64,000 bases of DNA from Lacimicrobium sp. SS2-24 (GCF_002201535.1 NZ_NIWW01000001.1:62001-126000); one strand, 5' to 3'. Numbered from the stretch's first letter, positions 25,451-37,996 are shown. A program made the numbers and translations. Notes: generated by a model not told the origin, from the sequence alone.

Positions 25451-27622
25451 CTAATTGCCTTCGTTTTGCGCCAGTAAATCTAGAAAAAAGGCATATTCCA
25501 GCGCGATATCGTGCAGACGTTGAAAACGTCCTGATACACCGCCGTGGCCTGCATCCATATCGGTCTTAAACAGCAGTACATTATCGTCTGTTTTATACTC
25601 GCGCAGTTTGGCCACCCACTTTGCCGGTTCGAAATACTGTACCTGTGAATCGTGCAACCCTGTGGTGACCAGCAGGTGCGGATAATTCTGGTGCGATATC
25701 TGATCATAGGGCGAATAAGACAGTATGTAATCATAGTAAAGCTTGTCTTTGGGATTGCCCCATTCGTCAAATTCGTTGGTGGTCAGCGGAATCGTCTCAT
25801 CTAACATGGTCGTTACCGCATCCACAAAGGGCACATGGGCCGCGACCCCCAGATACAGCTCAGGTGCCTGATTGATAACCGCGCCCATCAGTAGTCCGCC
25901 AGCACTGCCCCCCATGGCAAACACCTTGTCCTTTGCGCCATAGCCGCTTTCTACCAAGGCTTCCGTGACATCAGTAAAGTCATTGAAGGTGTTCTTTTTC
26001 TTCAGTTTTTTGCCGTTTTCATACCAGTGTCTGCCTAACATTTGCGAACCGCGTACGTGCGCAATAGCAAATACGACGCCACGATCCAGCAGACTCAACC
26101 TGGCACTGTCAAATTCCGGCTCGGAGATGAAGCCGTAAGCGCCATAGCCATATTGATACAGTGGGTTGGTACCGTCTTTGTTGAATGTATCTTTGCGGTA
26201 AACCAGTGTTACCGGCACTTGAGTACCGTCTCTGGCTTTAATATACAGGCGCTCTGAGCGGTAATTGTCAGCCTCAAAGTCCCCCGGTACAGGCTCTTGT
26301 TTGAGCTGATGTTGGTCTAATGACTCCAGCGCTATGTCATAGTGAGTGCCCGGCGTGGTCATGCTGGTGTAATACACTCTCACGCTCGGGCTGTCGAGCT
26401 CATTGTTACCATACAGATAAACGGTGTACGCCTGGTCCTGAAAGGTGAGGGTACGCTCCTGACCAGTGTCGAGGTGACGCACAACAACCTGTGTCTGGCC
26501 CCGCTGCCGCTGCAGATACACCAGATGCTGATTAAACATCTCAATGTCTTCCAGTATGACATCCTGGCGATGAGCAATGACTTCCTGCCAGTGCGCTTTG
26601 TTGCCTAAATTATCAGCGGCAACCCGCATCAGACGAAAATTGACCGCCTCCAGATTGGTCAATACGTAGTACTGGTCATTATGCCTGGCGATATGGTACT
26701 CCAGTCCTGCTTCCCGTGGCACAAACTCAACAGGCATTGCATTGGCATCGTTGGCATCGAGCAGGGATACCCCTTTGGTCTCGGTAGCGTCATGAATAAT
26801 GTAAATCTGACGGTCATCCTTGCTCTTATCTATTTCTGTGAAAAAAGTGGGGTCCTGTTCCTCATACACCAGCCTATCCTGGCTTTGTTCAGTGCCTATT
26901 ACGTGGCGGTATACCTGATAGGCAAGTAAAGTCTGGGGATCTTGCTTAATATAATAAAAATGTTGGCCATCATTACCCCATACAATGCTTCCTGAGGTAT
27001 TGATAATCTGATCAGGCAATAGCTTGCCTGTGCGCAGATTCTTGATACGAATTTGATACATGCGCCGGCTCAGGGTGTCCTCACTGTAGGCCAATAACTC
27101 ATTATTGGGACTGACAGCAATGGTGTCGACCTCATAGTAGTCATGGCCCTGGGCCAGTTGGTTGATATCCAGTAACACCGTCTTGTCACTGTCATCGATG
27201 TTTTTGCTGCGCACATATCGTGGATATTCATTATCGCCGGATACTTCACTGAAGTAGAAATAGTCGCCATCTCGTACCGGTACGGACTGATCATTCCTGG
27301 CGATACGCCCTTTCATTTCCTCGAATAGCTGCCGCTGTAACGTCTCGGTATGCGCCAGCATCTTCTGCGCATAGGCATTTTCTGCGTGCAGATAAGCCAG
27401 CATCCTGGGATCTTTGCGTTCGTCGTCGCGCATCCAGTAGTAGTTGTCGATGCGGGTTTCGCCGTGAATGGTCATTTTGTGGGGGATTTTGTCTGCAACA
27501 GGAGCACTGTTGTGATGAGCCGTATGAGCAGAAACAGCGCCCTGTTCCCGTTCTGCCAATGAGCAGGACGGCAGCAACAAAGTGAACAGCACAGCAAGGG
27601 GAATAGCGTGAAAAGATGACAT
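25451..27622 (-). CDS. Exported oligopeptidase B-like S9A peptidase
   Basis: A 723-residue prolyl-oligopeptidase-family serine peptidase with an N-terminal signal sequence (possibly a weak lipobox at LLPSC). The propeller domain spans about 90-460. The catalytic domain has Ser573 in GGSAGGLLMGA, Asp658 in GLHDSQV and His693 in DAGHGG. The region around Ser and the PLTTNEFDEWGNP segment are typical of oligopeptidase B (PtrB), which cuts after Arg or Lys in short peptides; classical PtrB is cytoplasmic, so the signal sequence is notable. Single gene, minus strand, convergent with the small-RNA candidate. Confidence 0.88.
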   Translation of the reverse strand: MSSFHAIPLAVLFTLLLPSCSLAEREQGAVSAHTAHHNSAPVADKIPHKMTIHGETRIDNYYWMRDDERKDPRMLAYLHAENAYAQKMLAHTETLQRQLFEEMKGRIARNDQSVPVRDGDYFYFSEVSGDNEYPRYVRSKNIDDSDKTVLLDINQLAQGHDYYEVDTIAVSPNNELLAYSEDTLSRRMYQIRIKNLRTGKLLPDQIINTSGSIVWGNDGQHFYYIKQDPQTLLAYQVYRHVIGTEQSQDRLVYEEQDPTFFTEIDKSKDDRQIYIIHDATETKGVSLLDANDANAMPVEFVPREAGLEYHIARHNDQYYVLTNLEAVNFRLMRVAADNLGNKAHWQEVIAHRQDVILEDIEMFNQHLVYLQRQRGQTQVVVRHLDTGQERTLTFQDQAYTVYLYGNNELDSPSVRVYYTSMTTPGTHYDIALESLDQHQLKQEPVPGDFEADNYRSERLYIKARDGTQVPVTLVYRKDTFNKDGTNPLYQYGYGAYGFISEPEFDSARLSLLDRGVVFAIAHVRGSQMLGRHWYENGKKLKKKNTFNDFTDVTEALVESGYGAKDKVFAMGGSAGGLLMGAVINQAPELYLGVAAHVPFVDAVTTMLDETIPLTTNEFDEWGNPKDKLYYDYILSYSPYDQISHQNYPHLLVTTGLHDSQVQYFEPAKWVAKLREYKTDDNVLLFKTDMDAGHGGVSGRFQRLHDIALEYAFFLDLLAQNEGN

Positions 27623-27836
27623 AGGCTGGCGTTGTCAGGAGATAAGAAAGCCTCGAATATAGCAGTACGTGAAACAGACTGTCGATAACCAAGTGGGCAA
27701 TGTGGCGATGGCTTATCTCATTTACAGGGGGATCTGTCGCTATTTGTGGGCACAGACTTACAAATCATAGGTTTTTGTGGCAAAAACGCAGGTCTAAAAC
27801 TCTACATAATAACGAAAACGCAAAAGGCAGGTGACT

Positions 27837-30800
27837 GTGAACAGATGTAAATTAACTACCCTAAGCCTTGCCATATTACTGGGCCTTAACTTCAGTGCTC
27901 CGGCCATGGCACAGAGCGAACAAACGGATAGCAGCCCTGAAAAGCAGGAATGGGACGTACTCAACCCACCGTTTGAGTTTGATACGGTCAATATTGAAAC
28001 CGATGAAACCACCTGGTCGAGTCTGGATATCGCTCCTGACGGAGCGTCTTTTGTCTTCGATATGCTCGGCGATATATACACTGTGCCTGTTGCAGGTGGA
28101 GAGGCCCGTGCGCTGACTTCAGATTTTGCGTTTAACATGCAGCCGAGTATCAGTCCTGATGGGCAACGTATCGCGTTCATATCGGACCGGGATGGCAACA
28201 CGAATGTGTGGACCATGAACCGGGATGGCAGCGATCTGAAACAGGTGACCAGGATTAAAAACGATTTGGTTCACTCGCCGAAGTGGAGTCCGGATGGCCA
28301 ATACATCACGGTAATGAGAGGGATTGTATCCCGTCGTAGTATTCCGGCAGGTGAAATCTGGGTATTTCATCATGCTGGTGGTGAAGGCTTACCCATTGCC
28401 AAACGTGATGGAGGGGAGCATGAACAGAAAAATACCGCCGATCCGGTATTCTCTCCTGACGGTCAATACCTTTACTACACCAAAGACATCACCGCTGGCA
28501 GTGTTTTTGAGTATAACCGGGATCCTCTCAAGAGCATTTTTGCCATTAACCGCTATGAGCGGGAAACCGGTGAAGAAATTACGCTGGTCAGTGGTACGGG
28601 TGGGGCGGTAGTGCCGACGCCATCACCAGATGGTAAAAAACTGGCGTTTGTCCGCCGTATTCGTGAGAACACCGCGTTATTTATCAAAGACCTGCAAAGC
28701 GGTGAAGAAACGCCCGTATATCGTAACCTGGAGCGGGATATGCAGGAAGGATTCGGCTCTGAGGGCTACTATGCTTACTTTGACTGGACCGCTGACAGTG
28801 AGGAAATCCTGTTTTGGGCCGGGGGCAAATTTAAGCGTCTCGATGTCACCACAAAGCAGGTGACGGAGGTACCGGTTACCGTCAAAGCGCAGAAGAAAAT
28901 TGCGAAAGCACTGCGCTTTGACGTGGATGTGGCTCCGGATGAATTTGATGTGAAGATGATTCGTTGGGCGCAGAAGTCGCCGGATGGTAAACATATGGTG
29001 TTCCAGGCTCTGGGAAAACTGTATATCAGGAATATGCAAACCGGAAAACAACAACGCCTGACGGATCAGAATGAGCACGATGAGTTTTATCCCCGTTTCG
29101 CTAATGATGGCAAGCACATTGTTTATACCACCTGGCATGATGAAAAGCTCGGTGCGGTCAGGGTCATTCCGGCGCGCGGCGGTAAAAGCAAAATAATCAC
29201 CTCTGAGCCCGGCCATTATTCAGAACCCAGCTTCAGCACCGACGGCAAACAGGTGACCTACCGCAAGTTCACTGGCGGATACCTGCTCTCACCCAAATGG
29301 TCGTTGGAGCCAGGGTTGTATGTGGCCGATCTTGATTCCGGCGAAAACACAAAAGTATCGAGCTCTGGCTTTGCACCGCATTTTGCTGGTGACAATGAAC
29401 GGGTATATTTCACCGACTACACCCCGGGTAGCAACGCCACGCAGCGTAAGCTGGTCAGTGTCAATTTGCAGGGGCAGGACAAACGAGAACACCTTGACGG
29501 CAACAATGAAGTGGTTGAATTCAGACTGTCTCATGACAAGCAGTGGGTTGCCTTTACCTATCAGTATAATGCCTACGTTGCCCCTTATGCTGAGACGGGA
29601 AAGTTAACCTCAGTGGGGCCCAATATGACCTCATTACCCGTCAAACAAGTGTCCGCCCGTGCTGGAGAGTATCTGACCTGGCGTGCCGATAATCAGGCAT
29701 TGTCCTGGCATCATGGGGCACTGTTTTTTGAACGTGAACTCAAAGATGCTTTTGCCTTTATTAAAGGGGCCCCTGAAACTTTGCCTGAACCCATGGTGCA
29801 GGGAGTGGATTTATCCTTCACTCAACAGGCTGATAAGCCCGATAGCCTCAAAGCGCTGGTTGGAGGAACGCTGGTCACCATGCGGGATGCCAATAATCGT
29901 CAGGAAGTCATCGAAGATGGCGTGATTGTGATTCAGGACAACCGCATTAAAGCGGTGGGTAAGCGCTCAGAGGTCATTGTGCCGAAGGCGGCGCAGATCA
30001 TCGATATCAGCGGTAAGACGGTGATTCCTGGCCTGGTGGATGCACACGCCCACGGGTCACAGGGAAATAATGAAATTATTCCACGTCAGAACTGGCGTAA
30101 CTATGCGGATCTGGCCTTTGGTGTGACTACGGTTCATGACCCTTCAAATGATACCACTGAGATATTCTCTGCGTCGGAGCTGCAACGCGCCGGCCATATA
30201 CTGGCACCCCGCATTTACTCAACCGGTACCATTTTATACGGGGCAAACTGGCCCGCATATAAAGCCATCATTGACGATCCTGATGATGCCACTTTCCATT
30301 TACAGCGCCTCAAAGATGTAGGGGCCATTTCGGTGAAAAGCTATAACCAGCCACGCCGAGATGTGCGCCAGCAAATCGTGGCGGCGGGCAAAGCGTTGGG
30401 GATTATGGTCGTGCCCGAGGGGGCAGGACGCTTTTTGTATGATTTGACCATGCTGGTGGACGGTCATACGGGGCTGGAGCATTCTATTCCGTTAAATCAG
30501 GCCTATTCTGATGTGACGCAGCTTTGGAAAGCCTCAGGTTTTGGTTACACCCCCACTTACGTGGTGACCATGGGCACCATGATGGGAGAGGAGTTCTGGT
30601 ACGACCGTACCGAAGTCTGGAAGAATCCCCGTTTGCTTCGTTATACGCCCCATTTTATGCTGGATAGTCGTGCTATCCGCAGGCCCACTGCGCCCGATGA
30701 ACAATACCATCACTTCTCGGTAGCGAAATATTCTAAGCACCTTCGCGACAATGGCGTCAGTGTTCATATTGGTGCTCACGGACAGCGTCCGGGACTTGGT

Positions 30801-31163
30801 GCGCACTGGGAATTATGGCATATGCACCAGGGCGGCTTTACACCCTGGGAAGCGTTACGTGGCGGTACGATAGACGGAGCCCGTCATTTGGGGATGGATA
30901 AGGATATTGGCAGTCTCGAAGCCGGCAAACTTGCTGACATGGCGATCATTGATGGCGATGTGCTCAATGATCTGAGTCGCTCAGAATATGTTACCCATAC
31001 CGTTCTTAACGGGCGTATTTATGACACCAAAAGCATGAACGAGTTGGGCACGCAGAAACGCCGTGCACCGTTTTTCTTTGAACAGATGAATGTGTCTGCG
31101 ATGCCTCAGCAAACCGAGGCAGAACTGGAAGCCAAGGCGCAGCGGCATCATTGGGTGCACTAG
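27837..31163 (+). CDS. Exported TolB-like propeller/amidohydrolase fusion protein
   Basis: About 1108 residues. GTG at 27837 is preferred over GTG at 27831 because AAAAGG ends nine bases before it; the signal peptide ends in SAPAMAQ. Residues about 50-640 contain repeated TolB/PD40-type strands (SPDGQRIAFISDRDGN, WSPDGQYI and similar). Residues about 680-1080 are an amidohydrolase with VDAHAHGS (metal HxH), KSYNQPRR (bridging Lys) and later His and Asp ligands. This fusion is found in marine bacteria and is annotated as an amidohydrolase; substrate unknown, perhaps peptide-like or cyclic amides. Divergent from the oligopeptidase gene across 208 bp. Confidence 0.85.
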   Translation: MNRCKLTTLSLAILLGLNFSAPAMAQSEQTDSSPEKQEWDVLNPPFEFDTVNIETDETTWSSLDIAPDGASFVFDMLGDIYTVPVAGGEARALTSDFAFNMQPSISPDGQRIAFISDRDGNTNVWTMNRDGSDLKQVTRIKNDLVHSPKWSPDGQYITVMRGIVSRRSIPAGEIWVFHHAGGEGLPIAKRDGGEHEQKNTADPVFSPDGQYLYYTKDITAGSVFEYNRDPLKSIFAINRYERETGEEITLVSGTGGAVVPTPSPDGKKLAFVRRIRENTALFIKDLQSGEETPVYRNLERDMQEGFGSEGYYAYFDWTADSEEILFWAGGKFKRLDVTTKQVTEVPVTVKAQKKIAKALRFDVDVAPDEFDVKMIRWAQKSPDGKHMVFQALGKLYIRNMQTGKQQRLTDQNEHDEFYPRFANDGKHIVYTTWHDEKLGAVRVIPARGGKSKIITSEPGHYSEPSFSTDGKQVTYRKFTGGYLLSPKWSLEPGLYVADLDSGENTKVSSSGFAPHFAGDNERVYFTDYTPGSNATQRKLVSVNLQGQDKREHLDGNNEVVEFRLSHDKQWVAFTYQYNAYVAPYAETGKLTSVGPNMTSLPVKQVSARAGEYLTWRADNQALSWHHGALFFERELKDAFAFIKGAPETLPEPMVQGVDLSFTQQADKPDSLKALVGGTLVTMRDANNRQEVIEDGVIVIQDNRIKAVGKRSEVIVPKAAQIIDISGKTVIPGLVDAHAHGSQGNNEIIPRQNWRNYADLAFGVTTVHDPSNDTTEIFSASELQRAGHILAPRIYSTGTILYGANWPAYKAIIDDPDDATFHLQRLKDVGAISVKSYNQPRRDVRQQIVAAGKALGIMVVPEGAGRFLYDLTMLVDGHTGLEHSIPLNQAYSDVTQLWKASGFGYTPTYVVTMGTMMGEEFWYDRTEVWKNPRLLRYTPHFMLDSRAIRRPTAPDEQYHHFSVAKYSKHLRDNGVSVHIGAHGQRPGLGAHWELWHMHQGGFTPWEALRGGTIDGARHLGMDKDIGSLEAGKLADMAIIDGDVLNDLSRSEYVTHTVLNGRIYDTKSMNELGTQKRRAPFFFEQMNVSAMPQQTEAELEAKAQRHHWVH

Positions 31164-31185
31164 TTACGTTGTTTTATTGCATTAA

Positions 31186-31207
31186 GGCGGCTTCGGCCGC
31201 CTTTTTT
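31186..31207 (+). terminator. Intrinsic terminator of the amidohydrolase gene
   Basis: GGCGGC-TTCG-GCCGCC followed by six T, 22 bases after the stop codon. Textbook strong terminator with a stable tetraloop. Confidence 0.9.
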
Positions 31208-31316
31208 GTTTTGGCAAGGTGAAGTATTGAAGGATTCTGATAAAGAGGGCGTTTTGTAATCGGACCGTCCCGGGACTATGCTCAATAACACTATCATTTT
31301 TGAGAAGTGAACGACT

Positions 31317-32042
31317 TTGAATGACCTGTTCCGAGCACTGATCGTCTTTTCCTTTTCTGCCCTGAGCTTCGCGGACCCCACTTTTCGGGTGGTGACGGAA
31401 AATCATCCGCCGGTGCAGTATCTTCATGAAAACAATATTGTTGGGCCGGCAACAGAGGTGGTCAGAGATTTACTCAAACGCTCTGGCATTGACGCCGATA
31501 TTGAGATGATGCCCTGGGCCAGGGCGTATCACTTTGCCCAGACTGAAGCGAACGTCTTGATATTTTCAATGTTCCGCACACCCCAAAGGGAGAACAAGTT
31601 TCACTGGATCACGACGGTCAGTGAACATCAGGTGGCGGTGCTGTCATTGTCAGACAGGGATGATTTGCAGTTCACCGAGTTGTCTGATGCCAAACCCTAT
31701 CTGTTTGCTGTTATCCGCGGTGCCTATTCATTGGAGTATCTCAAAAGCGCAGGTTTTTCCGAGGAAGAAAACCTGTTTGTTGCAGCAACAATGAATGAAC
31801 AGGTGAATTTGCTGCTCAAACGTAAAGTGGATCTGCTTTTTACGGACCCAGCAACGGTAGCCTACCGCCTGAAAGAACTCGGTTTGCCGCCAACCAGAAT
31901 AAGAACTGTATTGGCATTACCTGAACTTTCTCAGGGTTTGTATCTTGCGGCGAGTCTTCAGACATCACCTGAATGGGTTGAAAAGCTCACGGCCCATGCT
32001 CAGAAGCTGCATAGTGAAAGGGAACATGCCTCTGCAAAATAA
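31317..32042 (+). CDS. Orphan solute-binding-like periplasmic protein (TTG start)
   Basis: 241 residues, solute-binding family 3-like. The only plausible start in frame near the signal peptide is TTG at 31317, with GAGAAG nine bases upstream; the nearby ATG at 31321 is out of frame. Signal peptide about 1-19. The mature part begins FRVVTENHPPVQ and contains IEMMPWARAYHFAQ, then IFSMFRTPQRE. No transporter genes adjoin. It is followed after 115 bp by another member on the same strand. Ligand unknown. Confidence 0.75.
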   Translation: MNDLFRALIVFSFSALSFADPTFRVVTENHPPVQYLHENNIVGPATEVVRDLLKRSGIDADIEMMPWARAYHFAQTEANVLIFSMFRTPQRENKFHWITTVSEHQVAVLSLSDRDDLQFTELSDAKPYLFAVIRGAYSLEYLKSAGFSEEENLFVAATMNEQVNLLLKRKVDLLFTDPATVAYRLKELGLPPTRIRTVLALPELSQGLYLAASLQTSPEWVEKLTAHAQKLHSEREHASAK

Positions 32043-32157
32043 GACCATTGAGCCGGATTAGCAATAACCCGGCTTCACCGGTTGCTATCTTGAATGTCTG
32101 CCCTCACTATGCGGTCATCTCATTGAATCAAATATCACAAAAGGACGTGTCGTTAGT

Positions 32158-32922
32158 ATGCGGTCTAATAGTCTTTGTGCACTGGGCCTGTGCCTCTCTC
32201 TTATCCTGAGCACTGCTGCCTCATCAGAGCTGTCAAAGTCAGTGACGTTGGTCACCAATGACGACTATTTCCCTTATGCCCATGAATCTGTTCCCGGTGG
32301 TGGCTGGTCCAAAGCCATCGTTGAGGCAGTGTTTGATGAAATGGGGATAGATACCGAAACACATAAATTGCCCTGGAGCCGCGGCCTGATGTGGACCGGG
32401 CAGGGCAAGTATCTGGGCACCTATCCTTATATTTATTCGGCTGAAAGAGCGGAGTCTTTTTACTATTCTGTGCCGATTAACAGAGTGCCGGTAAAGCTTT
32501 ATGTGTCCAGAACATCAGGTATTACTGACCCGGAGCATCTGCATGGTAAAAGCCTGTGTTTGCCACATGGATATAGTAAAGCGGGTGTCTATGCGTACTT
32601 AACAGAGCGTTGGAACATGGTAATGCACAGAGCTCAGGATGGAGTAGGGTGCTTTCTTCAGGTAGAAAAAGGCTGGAGTGATGCCGGCCTGACCAATGGG
32701 TATTTGTCTGAACCAAATAATTTAGCGCGTTTTGACATGGATTCCAGTCTGGCCATTTTACCTATTGAGCTTGATTCAGAGGCTTTACATTTTCTGATTT
32801 CCAAAGATTATCCCAATGCGAGCGTCTGGGTTGCGCGCTTTAACAACGCTTTGGACAAGATAACCGAAACCGGGAAGCGGGCCAGAATAGACGCGCACTA
32901 TCAGCAATGGCTGAGCCGTTAA
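32158..32922 (+). CDS. Divergent orphan solute-binding-like periplasmic protein
   Basis: 254 residues with an ATG start and signal peptide about 1-23. It shares the fold but not the exact hallmark: KLPWSRGLMW replaces MPWARAY, and four Cys (two in the mature part at HGKSLCLPHG and GVGCF) could form a disulfide. VTLVTNDDYFPYAHE opens the mature domain. Second of a tandem pair with the gene at 31317. Ligand unknown. Confidence 0.75.
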   Translation: MRSNSLCALGLCLSLILSTAASSELSKSVTLVTNDDYFPYAHESVPGGGWSKAIVEAVFDEMGIDTETHKLPWSRGLMWTGQGKYLGTYPYIYSAERAESFYYSVPINRVPVKLYVSRTSGITDPEHLHGKSLCLPHGYSKAGVYAYLTERWNMVMHRAQDGVGCFLQVEKGWSDAGLTNGYLSEPNNLARFDMDSSLAILPIELDSEALHFLISKDYPNASVWVARFNNALDKITETGKRARIDAHYQQWLSR

Positions 32923-32942
32923 GTTTCCCAGGGCATAAAAAA

Positions 32943-32970
32943 GCCCCATCAGGATGAATGGGGCCTTTTT
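32943..32970. terminator. Bidirectional intrinsic terminator
   Basis: GCCCCAT (32943-32949) pairs with ATGGGGC (32958-32964). An A-run precedes and a T-run follows, so it can serve both the plus-strand solute-binding gene and the minus-strand sppA that converge here. Confidence 0.88.
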
Positions 32971-32981
32971 TGTTTCATTGT

Positions 32982-34841
32982 CTATAGCTGACAGGGCAGG
33001 CAATACGCGTAGGCACCTTTGGGGTCATTCAGGCGGGCCATCGCATCGTATTCTGATACCAGTTGTTTAACCAGTGACAGTAAATGACTGTCCTGTTGAC
33101 TGTCCAGAGCGCCACCGAGTACCACCGATGCCGCGCCAAAGAATTCCTGCCAGAACTTTTCTTTGGCAGAAAGGTCGCGTTCCACATACTCACTGTCGTA
33201 TTGGTCAATATTGGCGAGTTTCGCTGCAGCGGCCACGGCATCTTCGAGATATCCCAGGTTATCGACCAATCCCAGGTCGAGAGCCTTCTGACCAATCCAT
33301 ACTCGTCCCTGGGCTATGTCATCGACCTGCTCTTTTGACATGTCCCGCTCGCGAGCAACAAGGGTAATAAACTGGTCATAACCATGCTCGATACTGCGCT
33401 GTATGACATTACCAATCTTTGGATCCAGTGCTCTGGTCGGACTGAAGCCGGCAAATTCGGTGGTACCCACGCCATCAACGTTAACACCCAGATAATCCAG
33501 CGTGTTTTCGTAGGTCATGAACATGCCGAAAATACCAATGGAGCCGGTGATGGTGGACGGAGCCGCCCAGATTTCATCTGCCCCAGCGGATATCCAGTAA
33601 CCACCGGACGCAGCATAGGTGCTCATCGATACCACTACGGGTTTGCCCGCTGCTTTAAGTTGCTCCACTTCCTGGCGAATGACTTCTGAGGCGAAGGCAC
33701 TGCCACCGGGGGAGTCTACGTGCAGAACCACAGATTTTATATCGTCGTCCAGGCGCGCCTTTCGCAGCATTCTGGCTGTGCTGTCGCCGCCAATGCTACC
33801 GGCTTTCTGATTGCCATTTAAAATAGCCCCTTTGGCCACCACAATGCCCACCTTATCGGTGTCGCTGCTGCTTGGGATAAAAGGCATTTTGATGACACTC
33901 AGGTACTGTTTGTAGGTAACGTGGTTGTAGCCCCTGGATGTTTTATTATCGCCGGATATTGCCGAGAACTCATTGCGGATTTCCTCGCGTGTGCGCAATC
34001 CATCGACCCACTTATTGGCCAGCGCATATTGGGCGAAATCACCCTGTGCGGCCTCAAACTTGGTCATGAAGGCATCAACCTGTTCATCAAAATTATTGAT
34101 GTCCATATCCCGGGCGGCGGCGACATCTTCTTTATACTGTTGCCATAGTGCGCCCAGCCAGGCCTCATTCGCTTCTCTGGCAGCATCGGACATGTCATCA
34201 CGGATAAAGGGCTCTACAGCAGATTTAAAGGTTCCCACCCGGAACACATGAGTCGTGGCCTTAATTTTTTCCAGCATGGATTTGAAATACATGCGATAAC
34301 GGCCGTAGCCGTCTAATAACATGCCGCCCATAGGATTCATGTAAACATGATCGGCGCGGCTGGCCAGATAATACTGATTCTGCGAGTAGTAATCGCCGAT
34401 GGCGTATAAGGGCTTACCACTGGTCTTAAACTCATCCAGTGCCGTACCGAGTTGCTGTAGCTTATCCAGCCCGGCACTGCGCAGACCTTGCAGATCAAGC
34501 ACCAGGGCCTTGATGCGGTTATCCTGCTTGGCATTATCAATGGCAAAGATCACGTCTCGCAGCAATACCTCAGGATTTTCTTCTTTCTGGTCAAAGGCCT
34601 CTTGCATGAACTTTTCAAACGGATCAACAGCGGTCTCCTGAATCACCAGATTTCCATTGAGATTAAGCACCAGCACAGCTTCGTCAGGGACGGTCACTTT
34701 GCCGTCATCGGAAATAATGGCGATCAGAATAAAGGCCGCGAGGGCGAGAAAGATCAGATTGAAAAACAACTTGCGGCTGAAATTCAGTACGGTCCAGATG
34801 CCGCTGAACAGTGCCTTAGTAAAACTTTTGCCTGTGGCCAT
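32982..34841 (-). CDS. sppA: Signal peptide peptidase SppA (protease IV, long form)
   Basis: A 619-residue, two-domain SppA anchored by one membrane segment at about 18-45. VGTFKSAVEPF holds the catalytic Lys of the N-terminal repeat and YAASGGYWIS the nucleophile Ser of the C-terminal repeat. It degrades cleaved signal peptides in the cytoplasmic membrane. Length matches E. coli SppA. Monocistronic, with its own terminator shared with the convergent gene. Confidence 0.93.
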   Translation of the reverse strand: MATGKSFTKALFSGIWTVLNFSRKLFFNLIFLALAAFILIAIISDDGKVTVPDEAVLVLNLNGNLVIQETAVDPFEKFMQEAFDQKEENPEVLLRDVIFAIDNAKQDNRIKALVLDLQGLRSAGLDKLQQLGTALDEFKTSGKPLYAIGDYYSQNQYYLASRADHVYMNPMGGMLLDGYGRYRMYFKSMLEKIKATTHVFRVGTFKSAVEPFIRDDMSDAAREANEAWLGALWQQYKEDVAAARDMDINNFDEQVDAFMTKFEAAQGDFAQYALANKWVDGLRTREEIRNEFSAISGDNKTSRGYNHVTYKQYLSVIKMPFIPSSSDTDKVGIVVAKGAILNGNQKAGSIGGDSTARMLRKARLDDDIKSVVLHVDSPGGSAFASEVIRQEVEQLKAAGKPVVVSMSTYAASGGYWISAGADEIWAAPSTITGSIGIFGMFMTYENTLDYLGVNVDGVGTTEFAGFSPTRALDPKIGNVIQRSIEHGYDQFITLVARERDMSKEQVDDIAQGRVWIGQKALDLGLVDNLGYLEDAVAAAAKLANIDQYDSEYVERDLSAKEKFWQEFFGAASVVLGGALDSQQDSHLLSLVKQLVSEYDAMARLNDPKGAYAYCLPCQL

Positions 34842-35000
34842 AAAACTACTTCCTACAATTTAGTGACGCTATCCTATCTAAAGTCCTGAAGATACCCAAA
34901 CAGCAAATGTAAATTTTTATGTCTTTTCAGGCCAGACAGATCACTTTGCGCACACCTGTGCGCCCAATAGCGGGTGAAATTTTATTCGGGAATAGGTTAG

Positions 35001-37060
<2,060 letters not shown>

Positions 37061-37065
37061 ACGTC

Positions 37066-37095
37066 ATATGTATGGCCGTGAAAGGCCATACATAT
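37066..37095. terminator. 12-bp perfect inverted repeat after fadH
   Basis: ATATGTATGGCC and GGCCATACATAT enclose GTGAAA five bases after the fadH stop. There is no long T-run, but the stem is very stable. It may terminate fadH or protect its 3' end, and it also lies upstream of the next plus-strand gene. Confidence 0.5.
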
Positions 37096-37169
37096 CGCCT
37101 TAATTTATTTGTCTAATCAAGACCTTAGCTTTATAGTGTAGTCACGATAAAAGCGATAGGTAAAGTGCG

Positions 37170-37934
37170 TTGCGTGTTCCATACCAACTGCTAACCACCA
37201 CCATCCTGTTTCTTATGCTGTGGCAGGTGGATGCCCGCGAGTTACGTGTTGTGACCGAGGACCTTCCACCTTATCAGTTGGTCGAAAATGGCCAGGTGAC
37301 CGGTGGTCTGTCTTATCACATCATGCAGGAAGTACTCAGGCGCGCCGAGGTTGATCCTGTTCATGAGGTGATGCCTTGGGCCAGAGCCTATCGTACCGCC
37401 CTGGAGCGCGACAATACGCTGATTTATTCCATGATCCGCAGTGACAAAAGAGAACCGCTTTTTCACTGGATAGGCCGGTTGCAACGCATTGATTATCAAT
37501 TTTATGGGCTACGCAGCAACCAACAATTGCACGTTAACACGGTGGAAGATGCACTCAACTATACGGTGGTGTCGATACGTAATAGTTTTGAAGCCTCGTC
37601 ATTAAAACAACTTGGGTTTGAACTGGGACGTAATCTGATCCTGGTGGTGGACTATGCGTCGGCCTGGGAAATACTCGAACTCGGCAGAGCCGATCTTATT
37701 TTCGCAGATGCGGCGACGCTCACCTCTATAACCTCTGATCCGGCGCTATTCAGCAAATATGGCGATAGGGTAAAAAGTCGGGATCTGTATGTGGCGGCCA
37801 ATCTCAACACCCGTCAAAGCCTGATTTCAGAACTGAGAAAAGCGTTTGCCAGTGTTAAGTCTGATCCTCAGTTTTCGCATTTGTTTGATATCAGTTCAAC
37901 ATCAACAACTACACAAAGCGTCGACCCTCTCTGA
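37170..37934 (+). CDS. Orphan solute-binding-like periplasmic protein (TTG start)
   Basis: 254 residues starting at TTG 37170, the only start in frame ahead of the signal peptide (about 1-22, ending QVDA). LRVVTEDLPPYQ opens the mature part and EVMPWARAYRTAL is the hallmark. It is clearly the closest paralogue of the gene at 38726, sharing GGLSYHIMQE/GGSSYQIMQE, GRNLILVV and VAANL/VAANI blocks. No transporter components nearby. The C-terminal Ser/Thr-rich tail is unusual. Ligand unknown. Confidence 0.75.
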   Translation: MRVPYQLLTTTILFLMLWQVDARELRVVTEDLPPYQLVENGQVTGGLSYHIMQEVLRRAEVDPVHEVMPWARAYRTALERDNTLIYSMIRSDKREPLFHWIGRLQRIDYQFYGLRSNQQLHVNTVEDALNYTVVSIRNSFEASSLKQLGFELGRNLILVVDYASAWEILELGRADLIFADAATLTSITSDPALFSKYGDRVKSRDLYVAANLNTRQSLISELRKAFASVKSDPQFSHLFDISSTSTTTQSVDPL

Positions 37935-37996
37935 AAGAGAGCAAGCTGGAATCAGATAAACTCTGAACGTCAGCAACAATTAACCTGGGTGAGATT

